Source of the DNA: Pseudoflavonifractor gallinarum
GTDB taxonomy: Bacteria; Bacillota; Clostridia; Oscillospirales; Oscillospiraceae
NCBI RefSeq assembly: GCF_014982855.1
Contig: NZ_JADCKF010000005.1
Location: 124,001-188,000 of the forward strand
Direction: 5' to 3'
Length of the DNA stretch: 64,000 nt
Part shown: positions 48,763-57,512 of the stretch, piece after piece
How positions within the stretch are numbered: the first letter of the stretch is position 1
How the letters are laid out: every line of letters begins with the position of its first letter
The notes under the pieces: model-generated
Told to the model about the DNA's origin: nothing
Databases searched by the model: none
The model's input: the letters and a program-made list of their open reading frames with translations, nothing else
Made by a program: the position numbers and the translations under genes

Positions 48763-49774
48763 AAAGAATCTTTCCTTTCCATATCGTTTACCTCCGTGAA
48801 GGAACTCCAGCATGCTCTGCGGTATTCCGCAGGGGAGCGTCCGGTGTTTCGCCGGAAGATCTCCGCGAAACGGCTGGGATTCTGATACCCAACAATGGCC
48901 GCCACCTGGCTCACCGGCAGGTCGGTTTCCCGCAGCAGCCGCCCAGCCTGCTCCGTGCGCTGCCCCTGAATGTACTGGGTAATCGTGCAGCCATACCGGA
49001 CATGGAAGGCATCCTTCAGCTTGGAAATACTCATGCAGCCAATACGGCTGAGACGTTCCAGCGGCAGTTCATCCGCACAGTGGGCCGTGATGAAGGCTGC
49101 CACATCGGCCAGCCGTACCATATCCTCCGCACTGACAGAACGGCGGTTCTTGCGCTTCAGGTGCCGCTCTGCCACCAGCGCCACCGCCTCCGCCACCTTC
49201 CCATCATAAAACAAACGGGCGGGAAGCCCCTCCCCCCGGTAGTCGCGCACCTGTTTCAAGAGCTGCACCATTTCCGGGAAGTGTTCTGTCTGATCCAGCG
49301 TTTGAAAAGACTCCAGCAGGCTTTGATACTCCTGGGGAAACTGGCGACGCAGATAATCCCGGTAGTAAGCCGGGGTGATTTCCACGCCAATGGAAACGAT
49401 GGGGATCTGCCTGTGGATGAGCGCCCGGTATGGTTCCCGACCTCCGATAAAACTTTTGACACAGCCTGGAACAAGACGGCGGCAGGGGGAGAACTCCTCC
49501 CCGGAAATGGATTCATACCAGGTGACACTGAGACTCTCCGGCCAATGGAACTCCAGCAGCTGATCCTCATGGAAAAAGAAATCAAGAAATCATGGATCTT
49601 GATGGTATAGAGATTCTGCTGCCCGTAGGTCCAGAAAAAACCGCCGCCCTGCTGGGAGGTGTGCCGCCAGCACAGCCCCATGGAGCCGTAACGCCGGTTC
49701 TCCGGATCTGGAAGAAACCCGTGTTCCTCCATCGCCTGGCCATATTGTTGCTCTAAGTCTTTATTTGCCGCCAT
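48759..49774 (-). pseudogene. AraC-family regulator broken by an 8-bp tandem duplication
   Basis: From ATG 49774 the frame gives EEHGFLPDPENRRYGSMGLC and IKIHDF, then shifts at a perfect tandem repeat of 8 bases (AAGAAATC twice, 49576-49591 on the + strand). The remaining 201+ residues to the TGA at 48759 lie in another frame and hold both HTHs (LPLERLSRIGCMSISKLKDA, LPVSQVAAIVGYQNPSRFAE). Removing one repeat unit restores a protein of about 335 residues parallel to the intact paralogue at 43951. Restart at an internal codon might still make the DNA-binding half. Confidence 0.82.
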
Positions 49775-49873
49775 AATCTGTCACCACCTCGATCAGCCAC
49801 ATCTCCACCCCAATCAGCCGGAACCGCGCCCAAAGCCTTGCGATACCGCTGTTTTGCCGGTAGGATGGATGTT

Positions 49874-49891
49874 GGTTAGTATCTGCTAACT
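49874..49891. promoter_or_regulatory. DtxR-like operator (box 15)
   Basis: GGTTAG-TATCTG-CTAACT, 52 bases upstream of ABC pair 4 and facing the broken AraC gene on the other side. Confidence 0.7.
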
Positions 49892-49943
49892 AAAATATCA
49901 CTTCCCGGCGCTCTCGTCAAGCCGGGGGAAGGAGGAACAGACG

Positions 49944-51707
49944 ATGAAAGAAAAACGGCCATCACCGGTGATGCGGCTGCTGCAGTGGGCCGGGCCGGAA
50001 CGGAAATGGCTGATCCTGTCCGTTTTGTGTGCCTTTGGCAGCGGTATTCTGGTCATCACATCGTATATCGGCATTTACCGGCTGATGGATGCGGTGCTCT
50101 CCGGTGCCTGTACCAAAGCAGTGATCGCCGACTGCGCTTTGCTGGTCACGGCGGGCACCGTGGGAAGGCTGGTGCTGCTGGGTACTTCGGGCGTGCTGTC
50201 TCACAAGGGAGCCTATGGGGCGCTGTTTCGAGTGCGGTGCATGGTAACGGAGCATCTTGCCAAAGTGTCTCTTGGAGCCTTGGACGAGCGGAGCACAGGC
50301 GCGGTCAAGACCGTTCTCAATGAGGACATCGAGAAGTTGGAACTGTTTCTGGCCCACAACCTGCCGGAATTTGTGGCCTATCTCACAGGACCGGTTGTGA
50401 TTTTCCTGTATCTGCTCTCCGTCAATGCCCCTCTGGCCCTGGTCTCTCTGATCCCGCTGCCCCTGGCCGGCATTGTGATGGCGGTCATCTTCCAAAGAAT
50501 GAAGGGGGTCTTGTCCGATGTCAACCGCTCCCTGGTAGGCTTTAATTCCGTGATGATTGAGTACATCTCCGGTATGCGGCTGATCAAAGCGTATAACATG
50601 GGCAGCCGCTCCTTCCAGAAATTTTCCCATGCCATTGAGGAGGAGAACCGGATCTGGAACCTGGTCACACACAAGACGGCTCCGCCCTATGCCGCCTTTC
50701 TGCTGCTGGTGGAGTGCGGGATGGTGCTGATGGTTCCAGTAGGCGGCCTGCTTTTCCTCCGGGGAAGCGTTACCGGCAGCGTATTTCTGCTCTTTGCCTA
50801 TGTGGGCGGGATGTATCTCACCGAGATCCTGCCCCTGCAAAAACTGGCCACCACCTTTGCTCAGGCGCTTTCCGGCGTGAAAAAGGTGGAGGAGATCCTG
50901 GATCTGCCCACCTTTTCCAGTGGCGCGGCCTTTCCGGAGACCTGCGGCATTACCCTGGATCATGTCTCCTTTTCCTACGATGGAAAGACCGATGTGCTCA
51001 GGGATTGCTCCCTCACTGTGGCGCAGGGGGAAAAGGTTGCGCTGGTGGGGGTGTCCGGTGCAGGCAAAAGCACCGTGATCCAGCTGATGGTCCGCTCTTA
51101 CGATGCGACCCAGGGAACGGTCCGCATCGGCGGCAGAGATGTGCGGGAGCTGGACTACGAAGACCTGCTGGACCATATCTCTCTGGTGTTCCAGAAGACC
51201 TTTCTGACCCGGGGAAGCGTGCTGGAAAACATTCGCATGAACTCGGGAGCAACACTGGAGCAGGTGCGCGAGGCTGCCAGACTGGCGCAGATCGATGATT
51301 TCATCCAATCGCTGCCCCAGGGCTATGAAACCAAGGTGGGTACTTTCGGCTCCCGTTTCTCCGGTGGGGAGCGGCAGCGCATTGCCATTGCCCGAGCAAT
51401 TTTGAAAAACGCTCCCATTCTGATCCTGGATGAAGCCACCTCAGCGGCTGATCCGGAAAACCAGGTGGAGATCGACCGGGCCATTGAAAACCTGTGCCGG
51501 GGCAAGACAGTCGTGATCGTGGCCCACCGGCTGGGCGCCATCAAGTTGTGCGACAAGGTGGCAGTGGTGGAGAACAACACCATTACCTGCTGTGGTACCC
51601 ATGAAGAGGTGCTGGAGAAAAATGAATACTATCGCAGGGCTTGGGCGGATTATCGGGCTGCCCGTGCCATTGCCTATTCCGTGGAAGGGGGTGTGCAGCA
51701 TGCGTGA
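49944..51707 (+). CDS. ABC half-transporter, TMD-NBD fusion, pair 4 proximal
   Basis: 587 residues, GGAAGGAGGAACAGACG before ATG 49944. Exporter-fold membrane domain (MIEYISGMRLIKAYNMGS), Walker A GVSGAGKST, Q-loop LVFQKTFLTRGS, signature FSGGERQRIAIARA with Phe for Leu, Walker B LILDEATSAADPENQ, H-loop IVAHRLGAI. More distant from pairs 1 to 3 than those are from each other; also related to multidrug-type half-transporters, but iron box 15 and neighbours favour metallophore uptake. Confidence 0.86.
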   Translation: MKEKRPSPVMRLLQWAGPERKWLILSVLCAFGSGILVITSYIGIYRLMDAVLSGACTKAVIADCALLVTAGTVGRLVLLGTSGVLSHKGAYGALFRVRCMVTEHLAKVSLGALDERSTGAVKTVLNEDIEKLELFLAHNLPEFVAYLTGPVVIFLYLLSVNAPLALVSLIPLPLAGIVMAVIFQRMKGVLSDVNRSLVGFNSVMIEYISGMRLIKAYNMGSRSFQKFSHAIEEENRIWNLVTHKTAPPYAAFLLLVECGMVLMVPVGGLLFLRGSVTGSVFLLFAYVGGMYLTEILPLQKLATTFAQALSGVKKVEEILDLPTFSSGAAFPETCGITLDHVSFSYDGKTDVLRDCSLTVAQGEKVALVGVSGAGKSTVIQLMVRSYDATQGTVRIGGRDVRELDYEDLLDHISLVFQKTFLTRGSVLENIRMNSGATLEQVREAARLAQIDDFIQSLPQGYETKVGTFGSRFSGGERQRIAIARAILKNAPILILDEATSAADPENQVEIDRAIENLCRGKTVVIVAHRLGAIKLCDKVAVVENNTITCCGTHEEVLEKNEYYRRAWADYRAARAIAYSVEGGVQHA

Positions 51708-53409
51708 GGCAAATGTGTTCCGTAAAAATCGGGCCTTCTATTCCGGTGTGATCCTCACGGTAGTGGAAGGGCTGCTGTCCGGGTGCAGCTACTTGTCCAT
51801 TTATATGGTTCTGTCCGGGCTGTCTGAGGGCAGCCTGAGCGCACAGCGGCTCGGGCTGCTGACTGCGTTTCTTGCGGGCATCTTCCTGATTCGACTGGTC
51901 ATTTACGCCGCCGGTTACACGCAGGTTCAGCTGGGCGGAGCTGCTGTTTCCAAAGGACTGCGGCTTCGGCTGGGTGACAAACTCAAACAGATCCCTCTTT
52001 CCCGCTTCACCCAGGGACAGGTGGGAGAGTATGTGAATACCATGACCAGCGATGTGGGCAGCTACGAGAAGATCCTGACCCACTCCAGCGGCAACATCAC
52101 CAAAAACGCGGTGCTGGCCGCCATGCTGGTAGGCTTTGTATGCAAAGTGTATTTGCCGGCGGGGTTGATTCTTTTCTTGGTCGTAGCGGGATTGATCCCA
52201 AATCTGTGGCTCTCCTTCCGCGTTGTGGCCAAATACGGCGTGGCCAAGCATGAGGTCAGCGCCGAGACGGTCAGCAGCATCGTGGAGTACATCGACGGCA
52301 TCCAGACCTTCCGTGCCTATCATATGGGTGGCGTCCAGAATCAGGCCACGACCGAGGCGATGCGGAGGTTCAGCCGGGTGTGTTATCTGTACGAGGCAAA
52401 GGGCATCCCTATTGGCTTCGGGTATAACATTCTCAGCTGGTGCAGTGTGCCGGCCATCATGGCGCTGGCAGCCGGTCCCTGGGCAGCCGGTACGCTGAGC
52501 AATGTGGATTATCTCATGGTCTCCATGCTGCCCATTCTGCTGACCAAGCTTACCACTGCCATTTCCATCGATCTCTTTGAATGGAAGCACCTGATGGTCT
52601 CCAAGAACAATATCCTCCAGGTGATGGCGGAACCGGAGGAGAGAGGTTCCATGGCGCCCTTCCATCCTGCTGAACAGAACATCACCTTCCGCTCGGTCTC
52701 CTTCTCCTATGTGCCGGGAGAGCCGGTGCTGAAGGAGCTGTCCTTTACGGCGCCGGCAGGAAAGCTCACTGCCATTGTAGGAGACTCCGGTTCCGGCAAA
52801 TCCACCATTCTCAATCTGATCGCCAAATACTACGAACCGCAGAGCGGCGAGATTTCCATCGGAGGGCAGTCCATTGAGACCGTGGCGGCAGAACGGGTGC
52901 TGGAGCAGATCTCCATGGTGGATCAGCAGGTGTTCCTCTTTGACGATACCGTTCGGGAGAATATCCGTCATGCCCGCCCCTCGGCCACAGACCGTGAGGT
53001 GGAGGCCGCCTGCCGTGCGGCTGGATGTGACGGCTTCATACAGAAGCTGGAGCATGGCTATGACACCCCTATTGGGGAAAACGGAGCCTTTCTCTCCGGC
53101 GGGGAGCGTCAGCGTCTGTCCATCGCCCGGGCTATTTTGAAAAACAGCCCCATCCTGCTGCTGGATGAGGCAACTGCCTCACTGGACATTGAAAACGAGC
53201 TGGCGGTCAAGCGGGCGATCCTGGGGCTTTTGTCAGAGCGGAAGACAGTAATCATGATTGCACATACCCTGTCTATCGTCCGAAATGCGGATCAGATTCT
53301 GGTGGTAGCAGACGGGAACATTGCAGAGTCCGGCACTCATGAGGAGCTCCTGGCCAGAGGCGGAAAATATGCCGCTATGTGGGCAGCTGAGCAAAGACTG
53401 TCCAATTAA
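51700..53409 (+). CDS. ABC half-transporter, TMD-NBD fusion, pair 4 distal
   Basis: 569 residues from ATG 51700, overlapping the previous stop by 8 bases (GGAAGGGGGTGTGCAGC). SIVEYIDGIQTFRAYHMGG in the membrane part, Walker A GDSGSGKST, Q-loop MVDQQVFLFDDT with Asp-Gln, signature LSGGERQRLSIARA, Walker B LLLDEATASLDIENE, H-loop MIAHTLSIV. Complete and presumably paired with the previous protein. Confidence 0.87.
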   Translation: MREANVFRKNRAFYSGVILTVVEGLLSGCSYLSIYMVLSGLSEGSLSAQRLGLLTAFLAGIFLIRLVIYAAGYTQVQLGGAAVSKGLRLRLGDKLKQIPLSRFTQGQVGEYVNTMTSDVGSYEKILTHSSGNITKNAVLAAMLVGFVCKVYLPAGLILFLVVAGLIPNLWLSFRVVAKYGVAKHEVSAETVSSIVEYIDGIQTFRAYHMGGVQNQATTEAMRRFSRVCYLYEAKGIPIGFGYNILSWCSVPAIMALAAGPWAAGTLSNVDYLMVSMLPILLTKLTTAISIDLFEWKHLMVSKNNILQVMAEPEERGSMAPFHPAEQNITFRSVSFSYVPGEPVLKELSFTAPAGKLTAIVGDSGSGKSTILNLIAKYYEPQSGEISIGGQSIETVAAERVLEQISMVDQQVFLFDDTVRENIRHARPSATDREVEAACRAAGCDGFIQKLEHGYDTPIGENGAFLSGGERQRLSIARAILKNSPILLLDEATASLDIENELAVKRAILGLLSERKTVIMIAHTLSIVRNADQILVVADGNIAESGTHEELLARGGKYAAMWAAEQRLSN

Positions 53410-53464
53410 GTGGAGATGCTTCCCCGGCACTGCCAACGATTCTTTCTCCTTCTATCCCAATAAA

Positions 53465-53503
53465 GAAATCAACCGGAGTGCAAATTGCTACCCAGTTGAT
53501 TTC
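53465..53503 (+). terminator. Hairpin after ABC pair 4
   Basis: GAAATCAAC/GTTGATTTC (53465-53473, 53495-53503), no strong T-run after it. Confidence 0.4.
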
Positions 53504-53534
53504 CTTGCCAGAATGTTCATGGCTGCAGACAGAG

Positions 53535-53578
53535 AAGCGGCCGCTGACAGAATATCCTTGTCAACGACCGCTTTTTGT
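53535..53578 (+). terminator. Rho-independent terminator of ABC pair 4
   Basis: Outer arms AAGCGG (53535-53540) and CCGCTT (53568-53573), inner arms TGACA/TGTCA (53545-53549, 53559-53563), then TTTTTGTC. Confidence 0.6.
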
Positions 53579-53584
53579 CATAAT

Positions 53585-54052
53585 TCAGAATTCTGGAATC
53601 ACGCCATTATAGCGATCCGCCTTTTCCAGAAGCGGCCCTCTGGCGCCCATGGTGAAGGCAATGTCGCTGCTGCGGATGGATAAGAGCCGCATCCCTGGGG
53701 TAATGCGAAGAAAATCCATCATTGGCTTCGTCAGACGGATCAGCCCGTCTGCTGTCACAGAGAGCCAGCAGTAGGAGCGGCCCTTATAAGGAAGAAATGC
53801 ACCTTCTTCGGCGGTATAGTCCCGCAGCTCGGGCAGAGCGGCCAGAATATGGCCCAGCTTGGATGGCAGGAGCAGCCCTTTTCTGGTCACGCAGAATCCA
53901 CCGGTCACCTTGCTTCCGGTAAAGAGATAGACCTTGCCTTCGGCGGTGATCTGGTATTCCGCCATGGCCTGGATGGGAAACTGAACTTTGCCGGATTCTT
54001 GAATGTTGGATTTCCCAAAAACAAACTTTCCGCCTTTGTTCATCTGCGGCAT
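53585..54052 (-). CDS. Protein with two AbrB-like (swapped-hairpin) repeats
   Basis: 155 residues from ATG 54052 (AAAGGAGTGGTTCCG). I do not recognise a named family. Two stretches have the strand-turn-LPK pattern of AbrB/MazE/SpoVT hairpins: SGKVQFPIQAMAEYQITAEG near residue 18 and ADGLIRLTKPMMDFLRITPG in the second half, each followed by a beta strand (KVYLFTGSK; MRLLSIRSSDIAF). This suggests a DNA-binding protein made of two tandem hairpins (inference). It lies at the end of a leftward unit with DUF998-like, ATC-hydrolase and AbrB genes. Confidence 0.6.
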   Translation of the reverse strand: MPQMNKGGKFVFGKSNIQESGKVQFPIQAMAEYQITAEGKVYLFTGSKVTGGFCVTRKGLLLPSKLGHILAALPELRDYTAEEGAFLPYKGRSYCWLSVTADGLIRLTKPMMDFLRITPGMRLLSIRSSDIAFTMGARGPLLEKADRYNGVIPEF

Positions 54053-54068
54053 CGGAACCACTCCTTTC

Positions 54069-54689
54069 TTATTGTGCACCTCTGGCACAGAGCAGTGCCA
54101 GAGGAAGATACATAAACAGCAGGGTCAGCCGCTGCCACAGCCCCTCCCATGCGATCACGGTGTGGGCAAACCGGGGCTTGTCCGCCATGACGAACAGCAC
54201 GAAGAATACCAACGCCAGGAGAAAGCACGCCAGCGCACACAGGGCAAGGCCGGTCTGCCTGCCCTTGAAATAAAACAGTGCAACGACCAGCGGAGCGAAG
54301 GTCAGCGCCAGAAAACCAAACACCGACCCGAAACCGTGAATCTTTGCGGACAAGGTCTCCATCGCCTTGGTTTCTGACACAGGAAACAATCCTGACAAAA
54401 TGCAGCCGCCCAGAGCGTAGATGATCAAGATTGCCGCCAGAGCCAGACTGAGACCGCCGGACCGACTCCGAAGGAGAGGACACAGCTGGGTGGAGGCCAG
54501 CAGGATGGCTGTCCCCAGGAGGAGCAGCCATAGAGTATAGACTGTGTGGAAGGGGGCGCTTCGGTTTCCCAGTACACTCATGACCTGCCGGGTGTGGCGG
54601 TAACCCGGATAGGTGGGCGCCAGCAGAAAAGGAATGACCAGGTCCAGCAGCAAAAACAGGGGCAGAAGGGAGTAAAAGGTATGTTTCAT
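54069..54689 (-). CDS. DUF998-like membrane protein
   Basis: 206 residues from ATG 54689. Six hydrophobic spans (YSLLPLFLLLDLVIPFLLAP, WLLLLGTAILLAST, LALAAILIIYALGGCILSGL, FGFLALTFAPLVVALFYF, ALACFLLALVFFVLFVMA, LTLLFMYLPLALLCA). The conserved-looking GCILSGLFP followed by SETKAMETLSAKIHGFGS fits the DUF998 pattern, where a loop with His faces the membrane. Function unknown. Ribosome site is weak. It lies between the ATC-hydrolase and hairpin-protein genes. Confidence 0.68.
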   Translation of the reverse strand: MKHTFYSLLPLFLLLDLVIPFLLAPTYPGYRHTRQVMSVLGNRSAPFHTVYTLWLLLLGTAILLASTQLCPLLRSRSGGLSLALAAILIIYALGGCILSGLFPVSETKAMETLSAKIHGFGSVFGFLALTFAPLVVALFYFKGRQTGLALCALACFLLALVFFVLFVMADKPRFAHTVIAWEGLWQRLTLLFMYLPLALLCARGAQ

Positions 54690-54708
54690 AGGTAGTTTTC
54701 CCAATTCC

Positions 54709-55317
54709 TCATTGCGCCTTGATGAAATGGAAGTCACAGCAGTCCGCTCCGCTGCCCAGCGTTCCGTTGCGCAGGAAGTTTATTTTGGGAGCCAGTCCGG
54801 AGAAGGAGATGTCATCACTTTCGCAGAATACACAGCACAGCTCCGGGCACCCGAATTGTTTCGTAACATCCCAGTAGAGGCAGCGGTGCAAATTGAAATG
54901 GATCTCTTGGCAGTCACAGCGCACCCACTCTGTTTGCCATCCCTCTGGAGGAAAGTGGTTTTTCATGTGTCGTTTGACGCCCATCCGGAAAATGAGATAA
55001 GCAAAAGGAAGCGAACCTAATTTTTGCATTTCGGCTTTTTTATCTATGGCAGCTTTGTGTGCTGTTTCTCGTACCAACAACAATGCCTGATCTTCTTGAA
55101 TACCATGTTTCAAAAGCGCTTTGTAATATGACATCAAAGGAAACAGCCTGCTCTGAAGATGCTCCTCGATCACATGATTGCCCCGGTCATTCCCGTGCTG
55201 GCACAAATCCTGGTAAAGTTCCTCCGCCTGTTGAAGTAAGGTACAGCCTGTTTCCTGACCAAAGGCACGGATGCAATCGTCTTCCAAAAAGAAAAGAGCT
55301 GTGTTACTGGTCTGCAT
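54709..55317 (-). CDS. L-2-amino-thiazoline-4-carboxylate hydrolase-family protein
   Basis: 202 residues from ATG 55317, which overlaps the 3' end of the AbrB gene by 14 bases (GGAGGGACAGATG upstream). The family hallmark is at the C-terminus: GCPELCCVFCESDDISFSGL and LGSGADCCDFHFIK, with several Cys. The named reaction opens the thiazoline ring to S-carbamoyl-cysteine on the way to L-cysteine, but many clostridial members are annotated only by similarity. Thiazoline rings also occur in yersiniabactin-type siderophores, a point worth noting given the neighbours. Confidence 0.78.
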   Translation of the reverse strand: MQTSNTALFFLEDDCIRAFGQETGCTLLQQAEELYQDLCQHGNDRGNHVIEEHLQSRLFPLMSYYKALLKHGIQEDQALLLVRETAHKAAIDKKAEMQKLGSLPFAYLIFRMGVKRHMKNHFPPEGWQTEWVRCDCQEIHFNLHRCLYWDVTKQFGCPELCCVFCESDDISFSGLAPKINFLRNGTLGSGADCCDFHFIKAQ

Positions 55318-55537
55318 CCATCTGTCCCTCCGAGATTTTTTTGAATACATCATAAGCGTGCTTCTCCAGCACATCTGCCTTTGTGACGGCAATGCCCCAT
55401 TTCTCGTCGCCCAACACAATCAAAGTGTCTCCGGCTTTAATATCAAAGACCTGTCGAGCCTCCTTGGGGATAATGATCTGCCCACGCTCCCCAACCTTCA
55501 CCGTTCCGAAAATATAGTGTCCCTTTGTGGTTTCCAT
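55304..55537 (-). CDS. AbrB/SpoVT-type transcriptional regulator
   Basis: 77 residues from ATG 55537 (GGGAGGTATACGC). A standard swapped-hairpin domain: FGTVKVGERGQIIIPKEARQ then VFDIKAGDTLIVLGDEKWG, followed by a helical tail. It overlaps the hydrolase-family gene, a pairing common in Clostridia, and most probably regulates this small operon. A 20-base palindrome lies upstream. Confidence 0.9.
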   Translation of the reverse strand: METTKGHYIFGTVKVGERGQIIIPKEARQVFDIKAGDTLIVLGDEKWGIAVTKADVLEKHAYDVFKKISEGQMDADQ

Positions 55538-55569
55538 GCGTATACCTCCCATGATACATACAAATATGA

Positions 55570-55589
55570 AATACATACTTGTATGTATT
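55570..55589. promoter_or_regulatory. Palindromic operator upstream of the AbrB gene
   Basis: AATACATAC-TT-GTATGTATT, AT-rich, 33 bases upstream of the start codon; likely autoregulatory site or core of the promoter. Confidence 0.55.
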
Positions 55590-55746
55590 TTAGCGTTATC
55601 AAGGAAAAATGTCAAGGGGCGGAAGTGTGCGGTGACTGGATTTTGGGAACAGGAACTCAAGCCTTCCGTTTTCAAAATAAGAGATACCCGCAGTTCCTTA
55701 TGTTTTAGAACTGTGGGTATCTCAGAAAGGGCAAAGTATATGGATG

Positions 55747-56721
55747 TTAATTGTCATCAGCAATCGAAAGGTGTGCCCTGCGGCGATACTCCAGCGGCGG
55801 GCAGCCGAAGTGCCGAACAAAAACTGCGGCAAATTTGCTCTGATTTTCGTAGCCTACCTGTGCTGCGATCTCCGCCACTCGTAATTCACTGCTCTGCAGC
55901 AATTCTGCTGCCCGGTGCATCCTCGCCTCCCGCAAAAATGTGGAGAGGTTTTCTCCAAACACACCGCGGAAGTAATTCTTGAGACTGGTTTCGGCCACCT
56001 GGAACCGATCCGCCAACTCCCGCGCCGTGTGGTTCTGGCTCAGGTCTGCGCACAGGATGTTCCGTGTCTCTCTGGCGATGGACACTTGGGAGCTGGTAAA
56101 ATAGCGGACTGTGGGACTGGTTTCAAGAGGCTGGCGTTCTACCTTCCAAAGCAGCTGGGTGGAGAGAAGTTTCAGCAGTCCCACTTCCTCCGAATCTCGA
56201 AGCTGCCACAGGTCATCCAGCAATGTCTGTACACAGGCAGGCGTGGGTCCCAAATAGAGTCGGCGGGAGGTATGCAGGTGCTCCATGATCCCCTCTGGGC
56301 TTACTTCCCCCTCCTGAAACAGTGGATAAGGACGATGGGCCAACATATCCAGATCCAAAAACAACTCGACACCCTCATAGAGACCGCTGGGGTAGCGATA
56401 CTCCTCCTGAGCCTGCTGGGTTCCTACGGCCATGTGTCCTTGAGAGAGGAAGGCAAACTGTCCATCCTCCAGCGCCACTTCACAGCGCCCCTTCCGGCAG
56501 AAGTTCAGCAGCAGAATGTTGGCCGCTTCATTCTGTGCCAAGGGCCAGACCTGAGTATAGATCCGGTTGAAGGAAAGAATTGCGCCCTCCCACAAAGAAA
56601 ACAGTCGCAGGCTTCCGTTCTCTGAACCATAGAGGGTCATCACCGTAGCCTTGCCGTTGGCTCGAACCTTCACATTGCTTGGGAAACGGCTGGCATCAAA
56701 AAGTTGCGACATATTGGACAT
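55747..56721 (-). CDS. AraC-family regulator (module 3)
   Basis: 324 residues. N-terminal sensor (FSLWEGAILSFNRIYTQVW, ILLLNFCRKGRCEVAL), a linker, then HTHs HTARELADRFQVAETSLKNY and LRVAEIAAQVGYENQSKFAA with the ending FGCPPLEYRRRA. PchR/YbtA-like, and closest in style to the regulator at 39290. It is divergent from ECF module 3, so it probably controls this module together with iron. Confidence 0.87.
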   Translation of the reverse strand: MSNMSQLFDASRFPSNVKVRANGKATVMTLYGSENGSLRLFSLWEGAILSFNRIYTQVWPLAQNEAANILLLNFCRKGRCEVALEDGQFAFLSQGHMAVGTQQAQEEYRYPSGLYEGVELFLDLDMLAHRPYPLFQEGEVSPEGIMEHLHTSRRLYLGPTPACVQTLLDDLWQLRDSEEVGLLKLLSTQLLWKVERQPLETSPTVRYFTSSQVSIARETRNILCADLSQNHTARELADRFQVAETSLKNYFRGVFGENLSTFLREARMHRAAELLQSSELRVAEIAAQVGYENQSKFAAVFVRHFGCPPLEYRRRAHLSIADDN

Positions 56722-56867
56722 GGGCAGTGCCTCCGTTGTTGATTTGGTTTGATTGTAACTGACTGGAGAGGAGTCGTCAATGATTGCTCAAAAATTGCAA
56801 GCTATTTGGAGCTAAAATGCCTGTATGGAGTTGCCGGCAGGCAGTCAGCTATGCTATTCTGTTTTTT

Positions 56868-56885
56868 AGTTAGCCAAGGCTAACG
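56868..56885. promoter_or_regulatory. DtxR-like operator (box 16)
   Basis: AGTTAG-CCAAGG-CTAACG. A weak promoter (TTTAGT 56865-56870, 17 bases, TATAGA 56888-56893) would place the box between -35 and -10, as for box 12. Confidence 0.6.
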
Positions 56886-56909
56886 ATTATAGACAGGAGG
56901 GATTTCAAT

Positions 56910-57512
56910 ATGTCTCAATCATTGGAACAGGGAAAACGCAAACTGACTGCCAAAGATGCCATCACCGCCGGCGCACTGGGGGCGGTGTGCATTGCCATTC
57001 GCTTCCTTTTTATGCTGGTGGGCGGTGTCAGCCCCTATGTATGGTTTGCTACCCACTTTATTGATGCCATTCTGATCGGGCCAGTGTTCATGCTGATGGT
57101 AGCCAAGGTGCAGAAAAACGGCCCCTTCCTGCTCACCAGCCTGATTACCGGCGTGGTGCTGGTGGCCGCTACCTGGATGTTCCCCATCACGGGACTGGTG
57201 GGAGGAATTCTGTGTGAGCTGTGCCTGCGGGCTGGACAGTTTCGGCAGAAAGGCTGGCTGATGCTGGGCTTCTTCTGCTTCAATCTGGGCTTTATCGGGG
57301 ACTTTCTGCCCCTCTGGTTTACCAAAGAAAGCTATTTGGAGTATGCCGCCCAGATGATGGACGCTGGCTATATGGCCACCATGGAGGGCCTGCTGACCTG
57401 GCCGGTGTTCGGGGTCATTGTACTGAGCATTCTGGTAGGCTCTGTTCTGGGCTCCTTGCTGGGTATGAAGCTCATGCGTAAGCATTTTGTCAAGGCCGGG
57501 CTGGCCCAATGA
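56910..57512 (+). CDS. ECF transporter S component, MptD/Trep_Strep family (module 3)
   Basis: 200 residues, CAGGAGGGATTTCAAT before ATG 56910. Opening LTAKDAITAGALGAVCIAIR, hydrophobic spans, and the ending KLMRKHFVKAGLAQ as in the other two modules. Residues between the third and fifth span differ most from modules 1 and 2, so a different ligand is likely. Substrate unknown. Overlaps the T gene by 4 bases. Confidence 0.85.
   Translation: MSQSLEQGKRKLTAKDAITAGALGAVCIAIRFLFMLVGGVSPYVWFATHFIDAILIGPVFMLMVAKVQKNGPFLLTSLITGVVLVAATWMFPITGLVGGILCELCLRAGQFRQKGWLMLGFFCFNLGFIGDFLPLWFTKESYLEYAAQMMDAGYMATMEGLLTWPVFGVIVLSILVGSVLGSLLGMKLMRKHFVKAGLAQ

Noticed and set aside
23905-53409. ABC half-transporters as multidrug exporters
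   Set aside because: Fold and motifs alone allow this, but iron boxes, ECF partners and PchR-like regulators make metallophore import the better reading for most pairs. Export is not formally excluded, above all for pair 4.
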